A DNA stretch of 64,000 nt from Actinoalloteichus caeruleus DSM 43889 (lineage in GTDB: Bacteria > Actinomycetota > Actinomycetes > Mycobacteriales > Pseudonocardiaceae), in contig NZ_AUBJ02000001.1 in the NCBI RefSeq assembly GCF_000429185.2, positions 1-64,000 of the forward strand, in the 5' to 3' direction. Below the pieces are notes generated by a model. It had not been told where the DNA came from, did no database searches, and worked only from the letters and a program-made list of their open reading frames with translations. The first letter of the stretch is position 1; each line of letters begins with the position of its first letter. The position numbers and the translations under genes are program-made. Of this stretch, positions 31,739 to 41,242 are shown in pieces.

Positions 31739-33961
31739 GTGGACGGGTCCCCGCGCGGCGCCGTGCTGGACGCGACCCTGGAGCGGATCACCTTCGCCAA
31801 CGAGGAGACCGGCTACACCGTGGCGAGGGTGGACACCGGCCGGGGCGGCGAGCTGGTCACCGTGGTGGGCGCGCTGCTCGGGGCGCAGCCGGGTGAGGCG
31901 CTGCGGATGCGGGGCCGGTGGGGCTCCCACCCGCAGTACGGTCGGCAGTTCCACGTCGAGGACTACTCCACCGTGCTCCCCGCCACGGTCCAGGGAATCC
32001 GCCGTTACCTCGGGTCAGGGTTGATCAAGGGCATCGGGCCGCGCCTGGCCGACCGCATCGTCGAACACTTCGGCACCGCCGCGCTCGACGTGATCGAGCA
32101 GACGCCCGACCGCCTCATCGAGGTCCCCAAACTCGGCCCGAAGCGCACCAAGCTGATCGCGGCCGCCTGGGAGGAGCAGAAGGCCATCAAGGAGGTGATG
32201 GTCTTCCTCCAGGGAGTCGGGGTGTCCACCTCGCTCGCGGTCAAGATCTACAAGCAGTACACCGACGACGCCATCCGCGTCGTGCGGGAGGAACCGTACC
32301 GGTTGGCCGGCGACGTCTGGGGAATCGGTTTCAAGACCGCGGACACCATCGCCAAGGCCGTCGGCATCCCCCACGACTCCCCGCAGCGGGTCAAGGCCGG
32401 TCTCCAGTTCACCCTCTCCGAGGCCACCGGCAACGGCAACTGCTACCTGCCCGAGCTGGAGCTGATCGCCGAGGCGATCAAGATCCTGGCCGTCGACGCG
32501 GGACTGGTCGCCGAATGCCTCGGGGAACTCGTCGAGGAGGAGGGCGTCGTCCGGGAGGAGGTCCCCGGGGACGACGCCGAGAACCCGACGGCCGCCGTCT
32601 ACCTCGTGCCGTTCCACCGCGCCGAGATCTCGTTGGCCAGCCGGATGCGCCGCCTGCTGGCCACCAGCGCCGACCGCCTGCCCGCCTTCGCCGACGTCGA
32701 CTGGTCCCGGGCCCTGGACTGGCTGCGCCGCTCCACCGGCGCCGAGCTCGCCGAGGCCCAGGAACGCGCCGTCCGGCTCGCCCTCACCGAACGGGTGGCC
32801 GTCCTGACCGGAGGACCCGGCTGCGGGAAGAGCTTCACCGTGCGGTCCATCGTCACCCTGGCCAGGGCGAAACGCGCCAAGGTGGTCCTGGCCGCGCCCA
32901 CGGGGCGGGCGGCGAAACGGCTCACCGAACTGACCGGCCACGAGGCCGCCACCGTCCACCGGCTGCTGGAGCTCAAACCGGGAGGTGACGCCGCCTACGA
33001 CGCCGACCGCCCCCTCGACGCGGACCTCGTGGTGGTCGACGAGGCCTCCATGCTGGACCTGCTGCTGGCCAACAAACTCGTCAAGGCGATCGCGCCCGGC
33101 GCGCACCTGCTGCTCGTCGGCGATGTCGACCAGCTGCCCTCGGTGGGGGCCGGCGAGGTCCTGCGGGACCTGCTCGCCCCGGACACCCCCATCCCGCACG
33201 TGCGGCTCGACCAGATCTTCCGGCAGGCCGCCGAGTCGGGCGTGGTCACCAACGCCCACCGCATCAACTCGGGCGACCACCCCCTGCTCAAGGGCATGGA
33301 CGACTTCTTCCTCTTCCCCGTCGACGAGGCCGAGGCCGCCGCCGAACTGACGGTGGATGTCGTCGCCCGCCGCATCCCCCGCAGGTTCGGCCTGGACCCC
33401 CGCCGGGACATCCAGGTGCTCGCGCCCATGCACCGAGGGCCGGCCGGGGCCGGTGCGTTGAACCTCCTCCTCCAGGAGGCGCTGACACCACCCCGGGACG
33501 GCCTGCCCGAACGACGCTTCGGCGGGCGGATCTTCCGCCTGGGGGACAAGGTCACCCAGATCCGGAACAACTACGACAAGGGCGCCAACGGCGTGTTCAA
33601 CGGGACCCAGGGCGTGGTGACCGCCCTCGACCAGGACGAGCAGACGCTGACCGTCCGCACCGACGAGGACGAGGACATCGAGTACGAGTTCTCCGAGCTG
33701 GACGAGCTGGTGCACGCCTACGCGGTCACCATCCACCGGTCCCAGGGCAGCGAGTACCCGTGCGTGGTCATCCCCGTCACCACCAGCGCCTGGATGATGT
33801 TGCAGCGCAACCTCCTCTACACGGCGGTGACCAGGGCCAAGAAGCTGGTGGTCCTCGTCGGGTCGAGGCGGGCGCTCGGCCAGGCGGTCCGCACCGTGGG
33901 GTCGGGCCGTCGGCACACGGCACTCGACTGGCGGCTGCGCCGTCCCGCGCCCCGCTCCTGA
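31739..33961 (+). CDS. recD2: RecD2-like ATP-dependent DNA helicase
   Basis: A 740-aa SF1B helicase of the RecD2 type, made without RecB and RecC. The N-terminal OB-like domain is followed by helix-hairpin-helix motifs (LIKGIGPRLADRIVEHFG, WGIGFKTADTIAKAVG), the Q/I region with Walker A GGPGCGKSFT (about 356-365), Walker B VVVDEAS, an inserted SH3-like domain, and motif VI YTAVTRAKK (about 693). It unwinds DNA 5' to 3' in repair. The frame runs farther upstream, but GTG 31739 has a GAGGAA site and matches the family's LERITFANEETGYTV start. Confidence 0.94.
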   Translation: MDGSPRGAVLDATLERITFANEETGYTVARVDTGRGGELVTVVGALLGAQPGEALRMRGRWGSHPQYGRQFHVEDYSTVLPATVQGIRRYLGSGLIKGIGPRLADRIVEHFGTAALDVIEQTPDRLIEVPKLGPKRTKLIAAAWEEQKAIKEVMVFLQGVGVSTSLAVKIYKQYTDDAIRVVREEPYRLAGDVWGIGFKTADTIAKAVGIPHDSPQRVKAGLQFTLSEATGNGNCYLPELELIAEAIKILAVDAGLVAECLGELVEEEGVVREEVPGDDAENPTAAVYLVPFHRAEISLASRMRRLLATSADRLPAFADVDWSRALDWLRRSTGAELAEAQERAVRLALTERVAVLTGGPGCGKSFTVRSIVTLARAKRAKVVLAAPTGRAAKRLTELTGHEAATVHRLLELKPGGDAAYDADRPLDADLVVVDEASMLDLLLANKLVKAIAPGAHLLLVGDVDQLPSVGAGEVLRDLLAPDTPIPHVRLDQIFRQAAESGVVTNAHRINSGDHPLLKGMDDFFLFPVDEAEAAAELTVDVVARRIPRRFGLDPRRDIQVLAPMHRGPAGAGALNLLLQEALTPPRDGLPERRFGGRIFRLGDKVTQIRNNYDKGANGVFNGTQGVVTALDQDEQTLTVRTDEDEDIEYEFSELDELVHAYAVTIHRSQGSEYPCVVIPVTTSAWMMLQRNLLYTAVTRAKKLVVLVGSRRALGQAVRTVGSGRRHTALDWRLRRPAPRS

Positions 33962-34142
33962 GCCGCCGACCGGCACCCGCGGTAGCGGTGGCCCGAGCAC
34001 GAAGGACGCACAACGACCCGTTCAGTCCTGTCCCGGGTGGTGCCCCGATGGCTAGCATCGGGCGGAGGTGGACATCACACCTCTGATCGGGCCGTCGGCC
34101 CCACGTCGGCACCCCGACCGGGGGGACGGAAGGGGACCCCGC

Positions 34143-35075
34143 GTGCACAGCCAGGAACCGACGACCTCGCCCTCAGCGCTGGAGGCCTTGGCCCGGCTGC
34201 CCGACGACGAGGCCTACGGGGAGCTGACCGGCCTGGCCCGCGCCGCCCTCCAACGGGCCAGGGCGCTGGGGCTCACCGTCGTCGACGAACTGCCCGAGGG
34301 CGGCGGGTGGACCGTGCGCCTGCCCGACGAGAGCTACGACGCGACCCGGGTGGTGGAGTTGGCCGCCGGCCTGGACACCGGTCTGCTCTACGTCAGCATG
34401 TGGGCCTTCGACCCGGACGACGTCGAGGAGTTCGGGCCGGCCAGCCCACCGGCGGACGACGGGGTGGCCGCCGTGCAACGGGTGATGCGCCGGTTCGACG
34501 GCGTGCTCTACCAGTTCGACGTGGCCTTCGTCCACCGAGGTGTCCTGCACCGGTGGACCTACCAGGAACCCTTCTACGCGCTGTTCCGGCAGGCACTGGC
34601 GGCGGTGTCGCCCGCCGCGCCCACCGCCCGGCACGAGGGCACCGGAGACGTGGTGGACTCCGAGGAGGTTCGCCGGCTCGCCGCCGTGCTGCTGGCGTTG
34701 CCCGCCTTCCGGGCGGCGGGCACGGATGTGCGGCGGGCGAGGGTGGCCCGCCGCCAGCCCGAGCTGCGGGGGATGTTGAGCCAGTCGGGACTCCCCGGCC
34801 GCACCGCCCGGGAGGCCATCCAACAGGCCACCGACACGGCGCTCCAGGTGGCGGAGGACCACCACGAGCGGCTGGCCCGGTCGTTGCCCACCCTGGCGGA
34901 GGAACTCGCCGACGACCCCCGCTTCCAGGAGGCGGGTAACGCCACCCTGCGCCGCAAGGTCGCCGACGACTTCCTGGTCGAACGGGCGGACGGCTACCGC
35001 TGCCCGGTGTGGCTGCGGGAGAAACTGCTGACCACCGCACCTCTCAACGGCGGGGGTGCGCGTCGCCCCTCCTGA
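34143..35075 (+). CDS. conserved hypothetical protein
   Basis: About 310 aa, cytoplasmic, not recognised. The first half is mixed alpha/beta with a TGLLYVSMWAFDPDD segment, and the second half is helical and rich in Arg and Glu. The C-terminus ends CPVWLREKLL. GTG 34143 has AAGGGGA about 8 bases upstream; an in-frame GTG at 34068 is an alternative. It follows recD2 by 180 bases and converges with the DUF885 gene. No function is assigned. Confidence 0.75.
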   Translation: MHSQEPTTSPSALEALARLPDDEAYGELTGLARAALQRARALGLTVVDELPEGGGWTVRLPDESYDATRVVELAAGLDTGLLYVSMWAFDPDDVEEFGPASPPADDGVAAVQRVMRRFDGVLYQFDVAFVHRGVLHRWTYQEPFYALFRQALAAVSPAAPTARHEGTGDVVDSEEVRRLAAVLLALPAFRAAGTDVRRARVARRQPELRGMLSQSGLPGRTAREAIQQATDTALQVAEDHHERLARSLPTLAEELADDPRFQEAGNATLRRKVADDFLVERADGYRCPVWLREKLLTTAPLNGGGARRPS

Positions 35076-35088
35076 CGCCTGTCCTCGC

Positions 35089-36765
35089 TCAGCGCTGGCT
35101 GTCCACCCACTCCCGCACCACCCGGTCCAGGACCTCCAGCGGCAGCGGACCGTCGGACAACACCGTGTCGTGGAAGGCGCGGATGTCGAACCGGTCGCCC
35201 AGCGCCTCCTCCGCCGCGGCGCGGATGCGCTGGATCTCCAGGCGCCCGACCATGTAGGACAGCGCCTGGCCCGGGGCGGTGATGTAGCGGTCCACCTCGG
35301 ACTCGATCTCGGAGGCGGACATGGCGGTGTTGGTCCGCAGGTAGTCGATGGCCTGCTGACGGCTCCAGCCCTTGGCGTGCAGACCGGTGTCGACCACCAG
35401 GCGACCGGCCCGCATGGCGTCCTGGGTGAGCATGCCCAGCCGGTCCAGGTCGCCGGAGTACAGGCCCATCTCCTCCGCCAACCGTTCGGTGTAGAGCCCC
35501 CAGCCCTCCAGGTAGGCGTTGAACGGGGCGAGGCGGCGGAGCAACGGCAGGTCGGTCAGTTCGAGGGCGAGCGCGATCTGGAAGTGGTGCCCCGGCACCG
35601 CCTCGTGGAAGGCGACGGCCTCCGAGGTGGTCCTGGCCCGCTCCTCCGCCCGGTGGGTGTTGACGAAGTAGGTGCCCGGGCGGCTGCCGTCCAGCGCCGG
35701 GGACATGTAGTAGGCGATCGGGGCGCCGGGGGCCTCGGACTCCGGCACGGCCTCCACCGCGCAGCTCTCGGCCGGCATCCGGTTGAACCAGGCCGGCGCG
35801 ACCTTCTCGGCCCGGGCGATCGCGGCACGGGCCTCGGTGACCATCTCCTCGCCGCTCGACCACAGCAGGGCCGGGTCCGTGCGCAGCCGCTCGAAGATCT
35901 CGGTCACGTCGTCGGTGCCGAACACGCGGCCACCGATCTCCGCGTACTCCCGTTTCAGGTCCTCGATGAGCCGGAGACCGGTTTCGTGCAGTTCCTCGGG
36001 GGTCCGGCTCGTCGTGGTGTGCGCCCGGGCGAGGCCGGCGTAGATGGCGTCACCACCCGGCAGCCAGCTGAGGCCCGGGTGGTCCATGTCCCGGCCGGAG
36101 GGGACGACCTCGGTGGCGAGCACGTCGCGGTAGCGGCGGAACGCCGGCCGCACCACCTCGGCCAGCAGCCGGTCCCGCTCGGCGCGGAACCCGGCGAGGT
36201 CCACGTCGGCCTCGGCCGGCGGTTCCGGCTGGCGCAGGGGGTCGTCATCCGGGGCGGCGAGGTACCGGTCCAGGAAGTCCACGGTGGCCTCGACGAGGTG
36301 GCGCACCGGCAGCAGGCCCGCGCCGATCCCGGACCGGTGACGCTCGGCGATCGCCTCGAGCACGGTGGGCAGCCCGGCGAGCCTGGCGAGGTACCCGTCG
36401 GCGTGCGCGCGGTCGGCGATCCCGACCCTCGGCAGCATGATGAGCAGCTCGGCGGTGGAGGAGAAGAAGGAGTCGGCGACCGTGTACTCCACCGCGCGGG
36501 CGTCGAGGTGTTCCAGCAGCCCGCTGGCCTGGTGGATCACCACGTCCCGGTTCAACCGGTCACCGTGGTCCAGGGACTCGGCGTCGAGCTCCCGCGCCCG
36601 GTCGAGGATGGCCTGGAGACGACCGCGCTGGTCCTCGTCACCGGCGACCCCGTAGTCGGGGAGCCGGTCGTCCCGGTCCCGTAACCCGACCAGGGTGGCA
36701 TCGATGGGACGCGCGTCGAACATCGCGGCGATCAGGTCGTCCGCGAGCTGGGCTGGGGTGGTCAT
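35089..36765 (-). CDS. DUF885 family metallopeptidase-like protein
   Basis: A 558-aa cytoplasmic protein of the DUF885 family. The element AFHEAVPGHHFQIALA near residue 390 contains an HExxxGHH-type site that probably binds zinc, and LEGWGLYTERLAEEMG downstream is the other conserved block. Members are thought to be peptidases; activity is rarely tested. ATG 36765 has GAGGAGAG just upstream; an in-frame upstream start is less likely. No signal peptide, in contrast to exported members. It is divergent from a MarR regulator. Confidence 0.87.
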   Translation of the reverse strand: MTTPAQLADDLIAAMFDARPIDATLVGLRDRDDRLPDYGVAGDEDQRGRLQAILDRARELDAESLDHGDRLNRDVVIHQASGLLEHLDARAVEYTVADSFFSSTAELLIMLPRVGIADRAHADGYLARLAGLPTVLEAIAERHRSGIGAGLLPVRHLVEATVDFLDRYLAAPDDDPLRQPEPPAEADVDLAGFRAERDRLLAEVVRPAFRRYRDVLATEVVPSGRDMDHPGLSWLPGGDAIYAGLARAHTTTSRTPEELHETGLRLIEDLKREYAEIGGRVFGTDDVTEIFERLRTDPALLWSSGEEMVTEARAAIARAEKVAPAWFNRMPAESCAVEAVPESEAPGAPIAYYMSPALDGSRPGTYFVNTHRAEERARTTSEAVAFHEAVPGHHFQIALALELTDLPLLRRLAPFNAYLEGWGLYTERLAEEMGLYSGDLDRLGMLTQDAMRAGRLVVDTGLHAKGWSRQQAIDYLRTNTAMSASEIESEVDRYITAPGQALSYMVGRLEIQRIRAAAEEALGDRFDIRAFHDTVLSDGPLPLEVLDRVVREWVDSQR

Positions 36766-36962
36766 GTCTCTCCTCGTTCCCGGGAGCCGAAATGGGGAGA
36801 CAGTATCCAAGCGGCGGCGGAACGGGCGGTTCGTGGACCGGGCGGCTCACATCGTTGTCGTGCTGTGGCCGGACCGCGTTCCCGCGCGACGGACGGGGGC
36901 GGGCGGGCGTGGCGGGCCAGGACCCGCTCACCCGGTGCGGCCATTCGGCGGCCTGAGATGCG

Positions 36963-36989
36963 TTGATCGATCAAGTCCGTTCGTATGCT
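36963..36989 (+). promoter_or_regulatory. MarR gene promoter with palindromic operator
   Basis: TTGATCGATCAA (36963-36974) is a perfect 12-base palindrome, and TATGCT (36984-36989) is a good -10. A start about 7 bases after the -10 falls on the ATG at 36996, so the message is probably leaderless. The palindrome would allow self-repression. Confidence 0.55.
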
Positions 36990-36995
36990 TGGTGG

Positions 36996-37538
36996 ATGGA
37001 CGGCGTGCGATGGCTCGACGACGACGAGCAGGAGACCTGGCGGGCTTATCTGTGGGCGAGCCAGCTGCTACGGGAGTCGCTGGACCGCCAGATGCACCGG
37101 GACTCGGGCCTGCCGCACACCTACTACCTGATCCTCGCGATGCTGTCGGAGGCGCCCGAGCGGTCCCTGACCATGTCCGAACTGGCCCAGGTGGTCCGGG
37201 CCTCGCCCAGCCGGCTGTCCCACGCGGTGACGAAGCTGGAGACGGAGGGCTGGGTTCGTCGCCAGAAGCACCCGCGAGACGCTCGCACGACCATCGCCAC
37301 CCTCACGGCGGAGGGGTTCGACGTCCTCGTGGCCGCCGCTCCCGGCCACGTCGAGGCCGTGCGGCAGGGGCTGTTCGACCAGCTCAGCCAGGACCAGGTC
37401 CGCCAGTTGCGTGAGATCTCCCAGGCGATGCTCGCGCACCTGGACCCGCCGGCCCGCTACCACCGGCGACGCGAGCCCGGCGGGACCGAGACCCCGTCCC
37501 CGGACTCCGAGGTGCCGCCGCCCGGCGGCGTGGGCTGA
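36996..37538 (+). CDS. MarR family transcriptional regulator
   Basis: A 180-aa winged-helix protein. The recognition region is MSELAQVVRASPSRLSHAVT (about 60-80) and the wing RQKHPRDARTTIATLT. The C-terminal 30 residues are Pro-rich. The start is ATG 36996; there is no Shine-Dalgarno site, and the -10 element ends 6 bases before it, so leaderless translation is likely. It is divergent from the DUF885 gene and upstream of an epimerase gene, either of which may be its target. Confidence 0.88.
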   Translation: MDGVRWLDDDEQETWRAYLWASQLLRESLDRQMHRDSGLPHTYYLILAMLSEAPERSLTMSELAQVVRASPSRLSHAVTKLETEGWVRRQKHPRDARTTIATLTAEGFDVLVAAAPGHVEAVRQGLFDQLSQDQVRQLREISQAMLAHLDPPARYHRRREPGGTETPSPDSEVPPPGGVG

Positions 37539-37621
37539 TCCGCGACGGCGCGGCGGCCCACTCCCGGGACGCGCCGACGTGACACCGCCGGCTCCACGGT
37601 CCGCTCTGCGAGGCTGGGGCG

Positions 37622-38569
37622 GTGCGAGTGCTGGTGACAGGGTCGAGCGGTTTCCTCGGGCACGCCGTGGTGGCCGAGTTGGCCGACCGGGGCCATGAGG
37701 TGGTGGCCCTGGTCCGACCGGGGCGGCCCGTTCCACCCGGTGTCGTGGACGCGGTCGTGGGTGACGTGCGGGACGTCGACTCGCTCCGGTCCCCCGTCTC
37801 GGCCGTGGAGGCCGTCTGCCACCTCGCCGCGCTGGTCCGGGTGCGCGAGTCGCTGACGGACCCGGTGCGGCACTGGCGGACGAACACCGGGGGGACGCTG
37901 GCGCTGCTCACCGCGCTCGCCGAGGCGGGCGCGGCCGGCGGTCCCCGCCGCCTGGTGCTGGCCTCCACCTGCGCCGTGTACGGCGTTCCGGGTGGCCAAC
38001 CCATCGACGAGGACACCCCGGAGGTCCCGGTCAACGCCTACGGCGGGAGCAAACTCGCCGCCGACCGGGCCGCCGCCGACCTGGCCGCGACGGGGTCGGT
38101 CGGCGCGATCAGCCTGCGGTCCTTCAACCTCGCGGGCGCGGCGCGTGGCCGGCCCGACCCCGACCCGTCCCGACTCGTCCCCGCGGTGCTCGCGGCCAGG
38201 ACGGGCCGGACGGCCGCCCTGACCATCAACGGCGACGGGTCGGCCGTGCGCGACTTCGTGCACGTGGAGGACATGGCCGACGCCTTCGCCCTGGCGGTGG
38301 CGGCCTGCGCGCCCGGCCGGTGGCGCGCCTACACCGTCGGCAGTGGCCGGCGCAGCAGCGTCCGCGACGTGGTGGACACGGCCGCCCGCGTGACGGGGGG
38401 AGCCGTGCCCCTCGCCTACCGGAGGGCCGCACCCGAACCTCCCGAACTGGTCGCCGACCACTCGCGGATCACCCGGGAGCTCGGCTGGGAACCGAGGCGG
38501 TCGGACCTCCCGCGCATCCTGCGGGACGGCTGGGAGGCACACCAGCGCTGGTATCCCGTGGAGAAGTGA
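37622..38569 (+). CDS. NAD-dependent epimerase/dehydratase
   Basis: A 315-aa extended short-chain dehydrogenase. The Rossmann NAD site VLVTGSSGFLGHAVV opens the protein; the catalytic Ser/Thr is in LASTCAVYG and YGGSK is the YxxxK motif; VRDFVHVEDMADAF is characteristic of nucleotide-sugar 4-epimerases (GalE type). A likely substrate is a UDP- or dTDP-sugar. The start GTG 37622 has a weak site. It is 83 bases after the MarR gene and ends in the bidirectional terminator region at 38683. Confidence 0.88.
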   Translation: MRVLVTGSSGFLGHAVVAELADRGHEVVALVRPGRPVPPGVVDAVVGDVRDVDSLRSPVSAVEAVCHLAALVRVRESLTDPVRHWRTNTGGTLALLTALAEAGAAGGPRRLVLASTCAVYGVPGGQPIDEDTPEVPVNAYGGSKLAADRAAADLAATGSVGAISLRSFNLAGAARGRPDPDPSRLVPAVLAARTGRTAALTINGDGSAVRDFVHVEDMADAFALAVAACAPGRWRAYTVGSGRRSSVRDVVDTAARVTGGAVPLAYRRAAPEPPELVADHSRITRELGWEPRRSDLPRILRDGWEAHQRWYPVEK

Positions 38570-38682
38570 GTCGGGAGCCCCGCGCCCCGCTCGCCCCGCC
38601 CAGCTCGCCCCGCGCGCGGCTCCCGGCGCTCACCTGACCCTCGGCTCCCGCCCGGGAGGGGCGGTGGTGCCTGGCAGCCGAA

Positions 38683-38717
38683 CGGGGCGGTGCTCTCCCC
38701 TGGAGACCACCGCCCCG
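38683..38717. terminator. bidirectional terminator between convergent genes
   Basis: A perfect 10-bp stem, CGGGGCGGTG (38683-38692) with CACCGCCCCG (38708-38717), lies between the epimerase stop and the convergent protease stop. Confidence 0.65.
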
Positions 38718-38744
38718 CTGCTCGGTGCGTCGTACCGCTCACCG

Positions 38745-39554
38745 TCAGAGGGAGACGTGCTCCTCGATCCACGGGGTCCAGTAGGCGACGTCCGTGCTGA
38801 TGCCAGGGCCGATGGCGCAGAGGGGCTCGCTGGACTGGTAGCCCGTCCGCACGATGATGCCGGCCAGTTCCCAGCCGCCGTCGGTGGCCTTCAGGGTGCC
38901 GGTGCCGGAGTCGCCGTAGCAGAAGCCCGTGCCCTCGGCCGGCTGGTCGCAGATCTCGGTCTCCGGGTTGAATCCGTACTCGCAGCCCTCGGCGATCACG
39001 GTGGTGTCCAGCAGCTGGAGGATCTCGGCGGACCCGCACTCACCGCCGACCGGGCACTCCTGGCCCCACCCGGTGTGCCGGATGGTGTCTCCGGGCAGCG
39101 GCTTGCTGGTGGACAGCGTCGCCGGCGTCACCGAGACCGGCTCGGCGAGGCGGATCAGCGCGATGTCCGCGTCGACCCGGGTGACCTCCGAGTCGTCGTA
39201 GTCCGGGTGGATGATGATCTCGGCGGAGGGGACCACCTCGCCGCCCTGGGTGCGGTCGACGCTGCCGACGCGGACGTCGATGTCCGCCGGCTCGTAGCTC
39301 ACCATGCAGTGGGCGGCCGTGAGCACCCACTCGGGGGCGATCACGGTGCCGCCGCAGGCGTGGCGACCGTCGTTGATCAGCGCCGCCGAGAACTCGTACC
39401 CCTCGGTGGCGTCCTCGCCGCCGACGATGAACGGCTGGACGACCCCGGCGTCAGGGGTGGTCGTGTCGGGTGACGCGACCGCGGTGGCCGACGCCAGCCC
39501 GAGCGTGGCGATGGCCGCGCTGGCGACCGCGGTGGCGGCAAGACGAAAGCGCAT
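38745..39554 (-). CDS. secreted S1 family serine protease with atypical specificity pocket
   Basis: A 269-aa preproprotein. Signal peptide about 1-28; mature start IVGG at 43. His82 (TAAHC), Asp130 (VDADIALIRL) and Ser216 (YGDSGTGTL) form the triad. The usual GDSGGP is GDSGTG here, and the residue six before the Ser (trypsin 189) is Gly210, not Asp, so it should not be a trypsin. An insert with six extra Cys suggests additional disulphides. ATG 39554 has GGAG upstream. It contrasts with the true trypsin at 20549. Confidence 0.88.
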   Translation of the reverse strand: MRFRLAATAVASAAIATLGLASATAVASPDTTTPDAGVVQPFIVGGEDATEGYEFSAALINDGRHACGGTVIAPEWVLTAAHCMVSYEPADIDVRVGSVDRTQGGEVVPSAEIIIHPDYDDSEVTRVDADIALIRLAEPVSVTPATLSTSKPLPGDTIRHTGWGQECPVGGECGSAEILQLLDTTVIAEGCEYGFNPETEICDQPAEGTGFCYGDSGTGTLKATDGGWELAGIIVRTGYQSSEPLCAIGPGISTDVAYWTPWIEEHVSL

Positions 39555-40318
39555 GACACTCCGGTTGTCTCGATGGTTCGGCTGAGCCGTGTTCGCCTGG
39601 TGGGCGAACGTCACGGGACAATGGTCTAGTCCGAGTTCGCGTGCGCCGTCAAGAAACTGTCACGGCGGTCATAGGAAAACCCTTGCTCGATGTCCGTTGG
39701 ATTCGGGAGATACGTTTCCGTTCCCCCTCGGCGAAAACCCTCCAATTATCGGTGGCGGTGTTCTCCGTGATCCGCACAAGATCGGAAACCGTTCCTTCCC
39801 GTATCAGTAGGACGGTGTAGTTCGCCTGGTCCAGGGCCGGTTCCGGTCAGAGTTGCCCGGGAGCGGCGGTGTCGAGCCCGGGTGGCGAACGCACTGGCCG
39901 ACCTGGTTCGGTGATTCCTCGGAAAAGGTCCCAGAACGTTTTGGCGCGGTCGCGGGTGCGGTGTTCGGAGTGCGTCGCTCGGAAGTGGGGCCCGGGGGGC
40001 GCGTCGAGTCGGAATTCCGGGATCGCGCTGCCCCGGTGAGGTGGAGAACGAGCGGTGGCGCGGTCCGCGAAATCCCCGTGGCCCCGTTCCCGCCGAGTCC
40101 TGCCGGTAACCGCACCTCGACCGATGACGACGGGACGGGGACGCGCGTGCCGCGCCCGCCACCGGCGGATCGGAGTGGACGGCACGTCCGGTCGCCCCGC
40201 CCACCCGGCCCCGCCGGCCCGCCCCTCGTCGAGTGGCGGTGGCGGAGTGGCGCCCCGACGATGGAGCCGCGTCGGACGTCACCCGACGACGAACCCCGGT
40301 CTGAGGAGAAGCACGGTC
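39555..40318. other. gene-free divergent region
   Basis: About 760 bases with no convincing gene. The part from 39600 to 39820 is AT-richer and probably holds the protease promoter. A perfect hairpin, GTTCGCC-TGGTG-GGCGAAC (39591-39609), lies 37 bases before the protease start and could be an operator. Confidence 0.45.
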
Positions 40319-41218
40319 GTGAGCTGGACACCGCCTCCCACCGTCGCGGTGCTGGGCATCGGCACCATGGGCCTGCCCATGGCCCGGAACCTGCTGGCCC
40401 ACGGGTTCGGTGTCCGGGCGTGGAACCGGACCAGCGCCCGGGCCGAACCGCTGCGCGCGGACGGCGCCGACATCCTCGACACCCCGGCCGAGGCCGCCGA
40501 CGGCGCGGACGTCGTCCTCACCATGCTGGCCAACGGGGACGCCGTCGACGCCGTGGCCTCCGGCTCCGACGGGGTGCTCGCGGCGCGGCAGCGTCCCGGC
40601 CTGTGGATCCAGACCAGCACGGTCGGGGTCGCCGACGAACGGCGGTTGCGTTCCGCCGCCGCCACGGCGCACCTGCCCTACGTCGACGCGCCGGTCCTCG
40701 GCACCCGCGAACCCGCCGAACAGGGGCGGCTGGTCGTGCTGGCCTCCGGCCCCGACGAGACCAGGGGACCCGCGACGCGGGTTCTCGACGCGATCGGCTC
40801 CCGCACCCTCTGGGTGGGACCAGCCGGTGCCGGATCGCGGCTGAAGCTCGTCGCGAACGCCTGGGTCCTGACGCTGACCGCCGGCGTCGGCCAGTCGCTG
40901 GCGCTGGCCCGCCACCTCGGCCTGGACCCGGCGTTGTTCCTCGCCGCGATCTCCGGCGGCGCGATGGACGTCCCCTACGCCCACACCAAGGGCTACGCGA
41001 TGCTGCGTTCCGACTACACCCCGTCCTTCCCCCTCCGGCTCGCCGCGAAGGACGCCCGCCTGGTGCTCGCCGCGTCGGCCGGCGACGACGCACCCGACCT
41101 CTCCCTGGTGCGGGTGGTGCTCGACCAGCTGACCCGGGCGGAGGACCACGGTTTCGGCCGGGACGACCTGGCCGCCGTGTACGAAGGGGTTCGGGACGGG
41201 CAGGACCACGAGCACTGA
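40319..41218 (+). CDS. NAD(P)-dependent beta-hydroxyacid dehydrogenase
   Basis: A 299-aa protein of the 3-hydroxyisobutyrate dehydrogenase / glyoxylate reductase family. The Rossmann motif VAVLGIGTMGLPMARNLLAHG is at 9-29, with VLTMLANGDAVDAV and the substrate loop DAPVLGTREPAEQGRLVVLA next; the catalytic Lys lies in GSRLKLVANAW. It oxidises a beta-hydroxyacid or reduces its semialdehyde. The start GTG 40319 has GAGGAG 10 bases upstream. It could use 3-hydroxyisobutyrate from the hydrolase at 19332, but that is speculation. Confidence 0.88.
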   Translation: MSWTPPPTVAVLGIGTMGLPMARNLLAHGFGVRAWNRTSARAEPLRADGADILDTPAEAADGADVVLTMLANGDAVDAVASGSDGVLAARQRPGLWIQTSTVGVADERRLRSAAATAHLPYVDAPVLGTREPAEQGRLVVLASGPDETRGPATRVLDAIGSRTLWVGPAGAGSRLKLVANAWVLTLTAGVGQSLALARHLGLDPALFLAAISGGAMDVPYAHTKGYAMLRSDYTPSFPLRLAAKDARLVLAASAGDDAPDLSLVRVVLDQLTRAEDHGFGRDDLAAVYEGVRDGQDHEH

Positions 41219-41242
41219 CGGGCGGGCGGCGGGGAGGCCACC

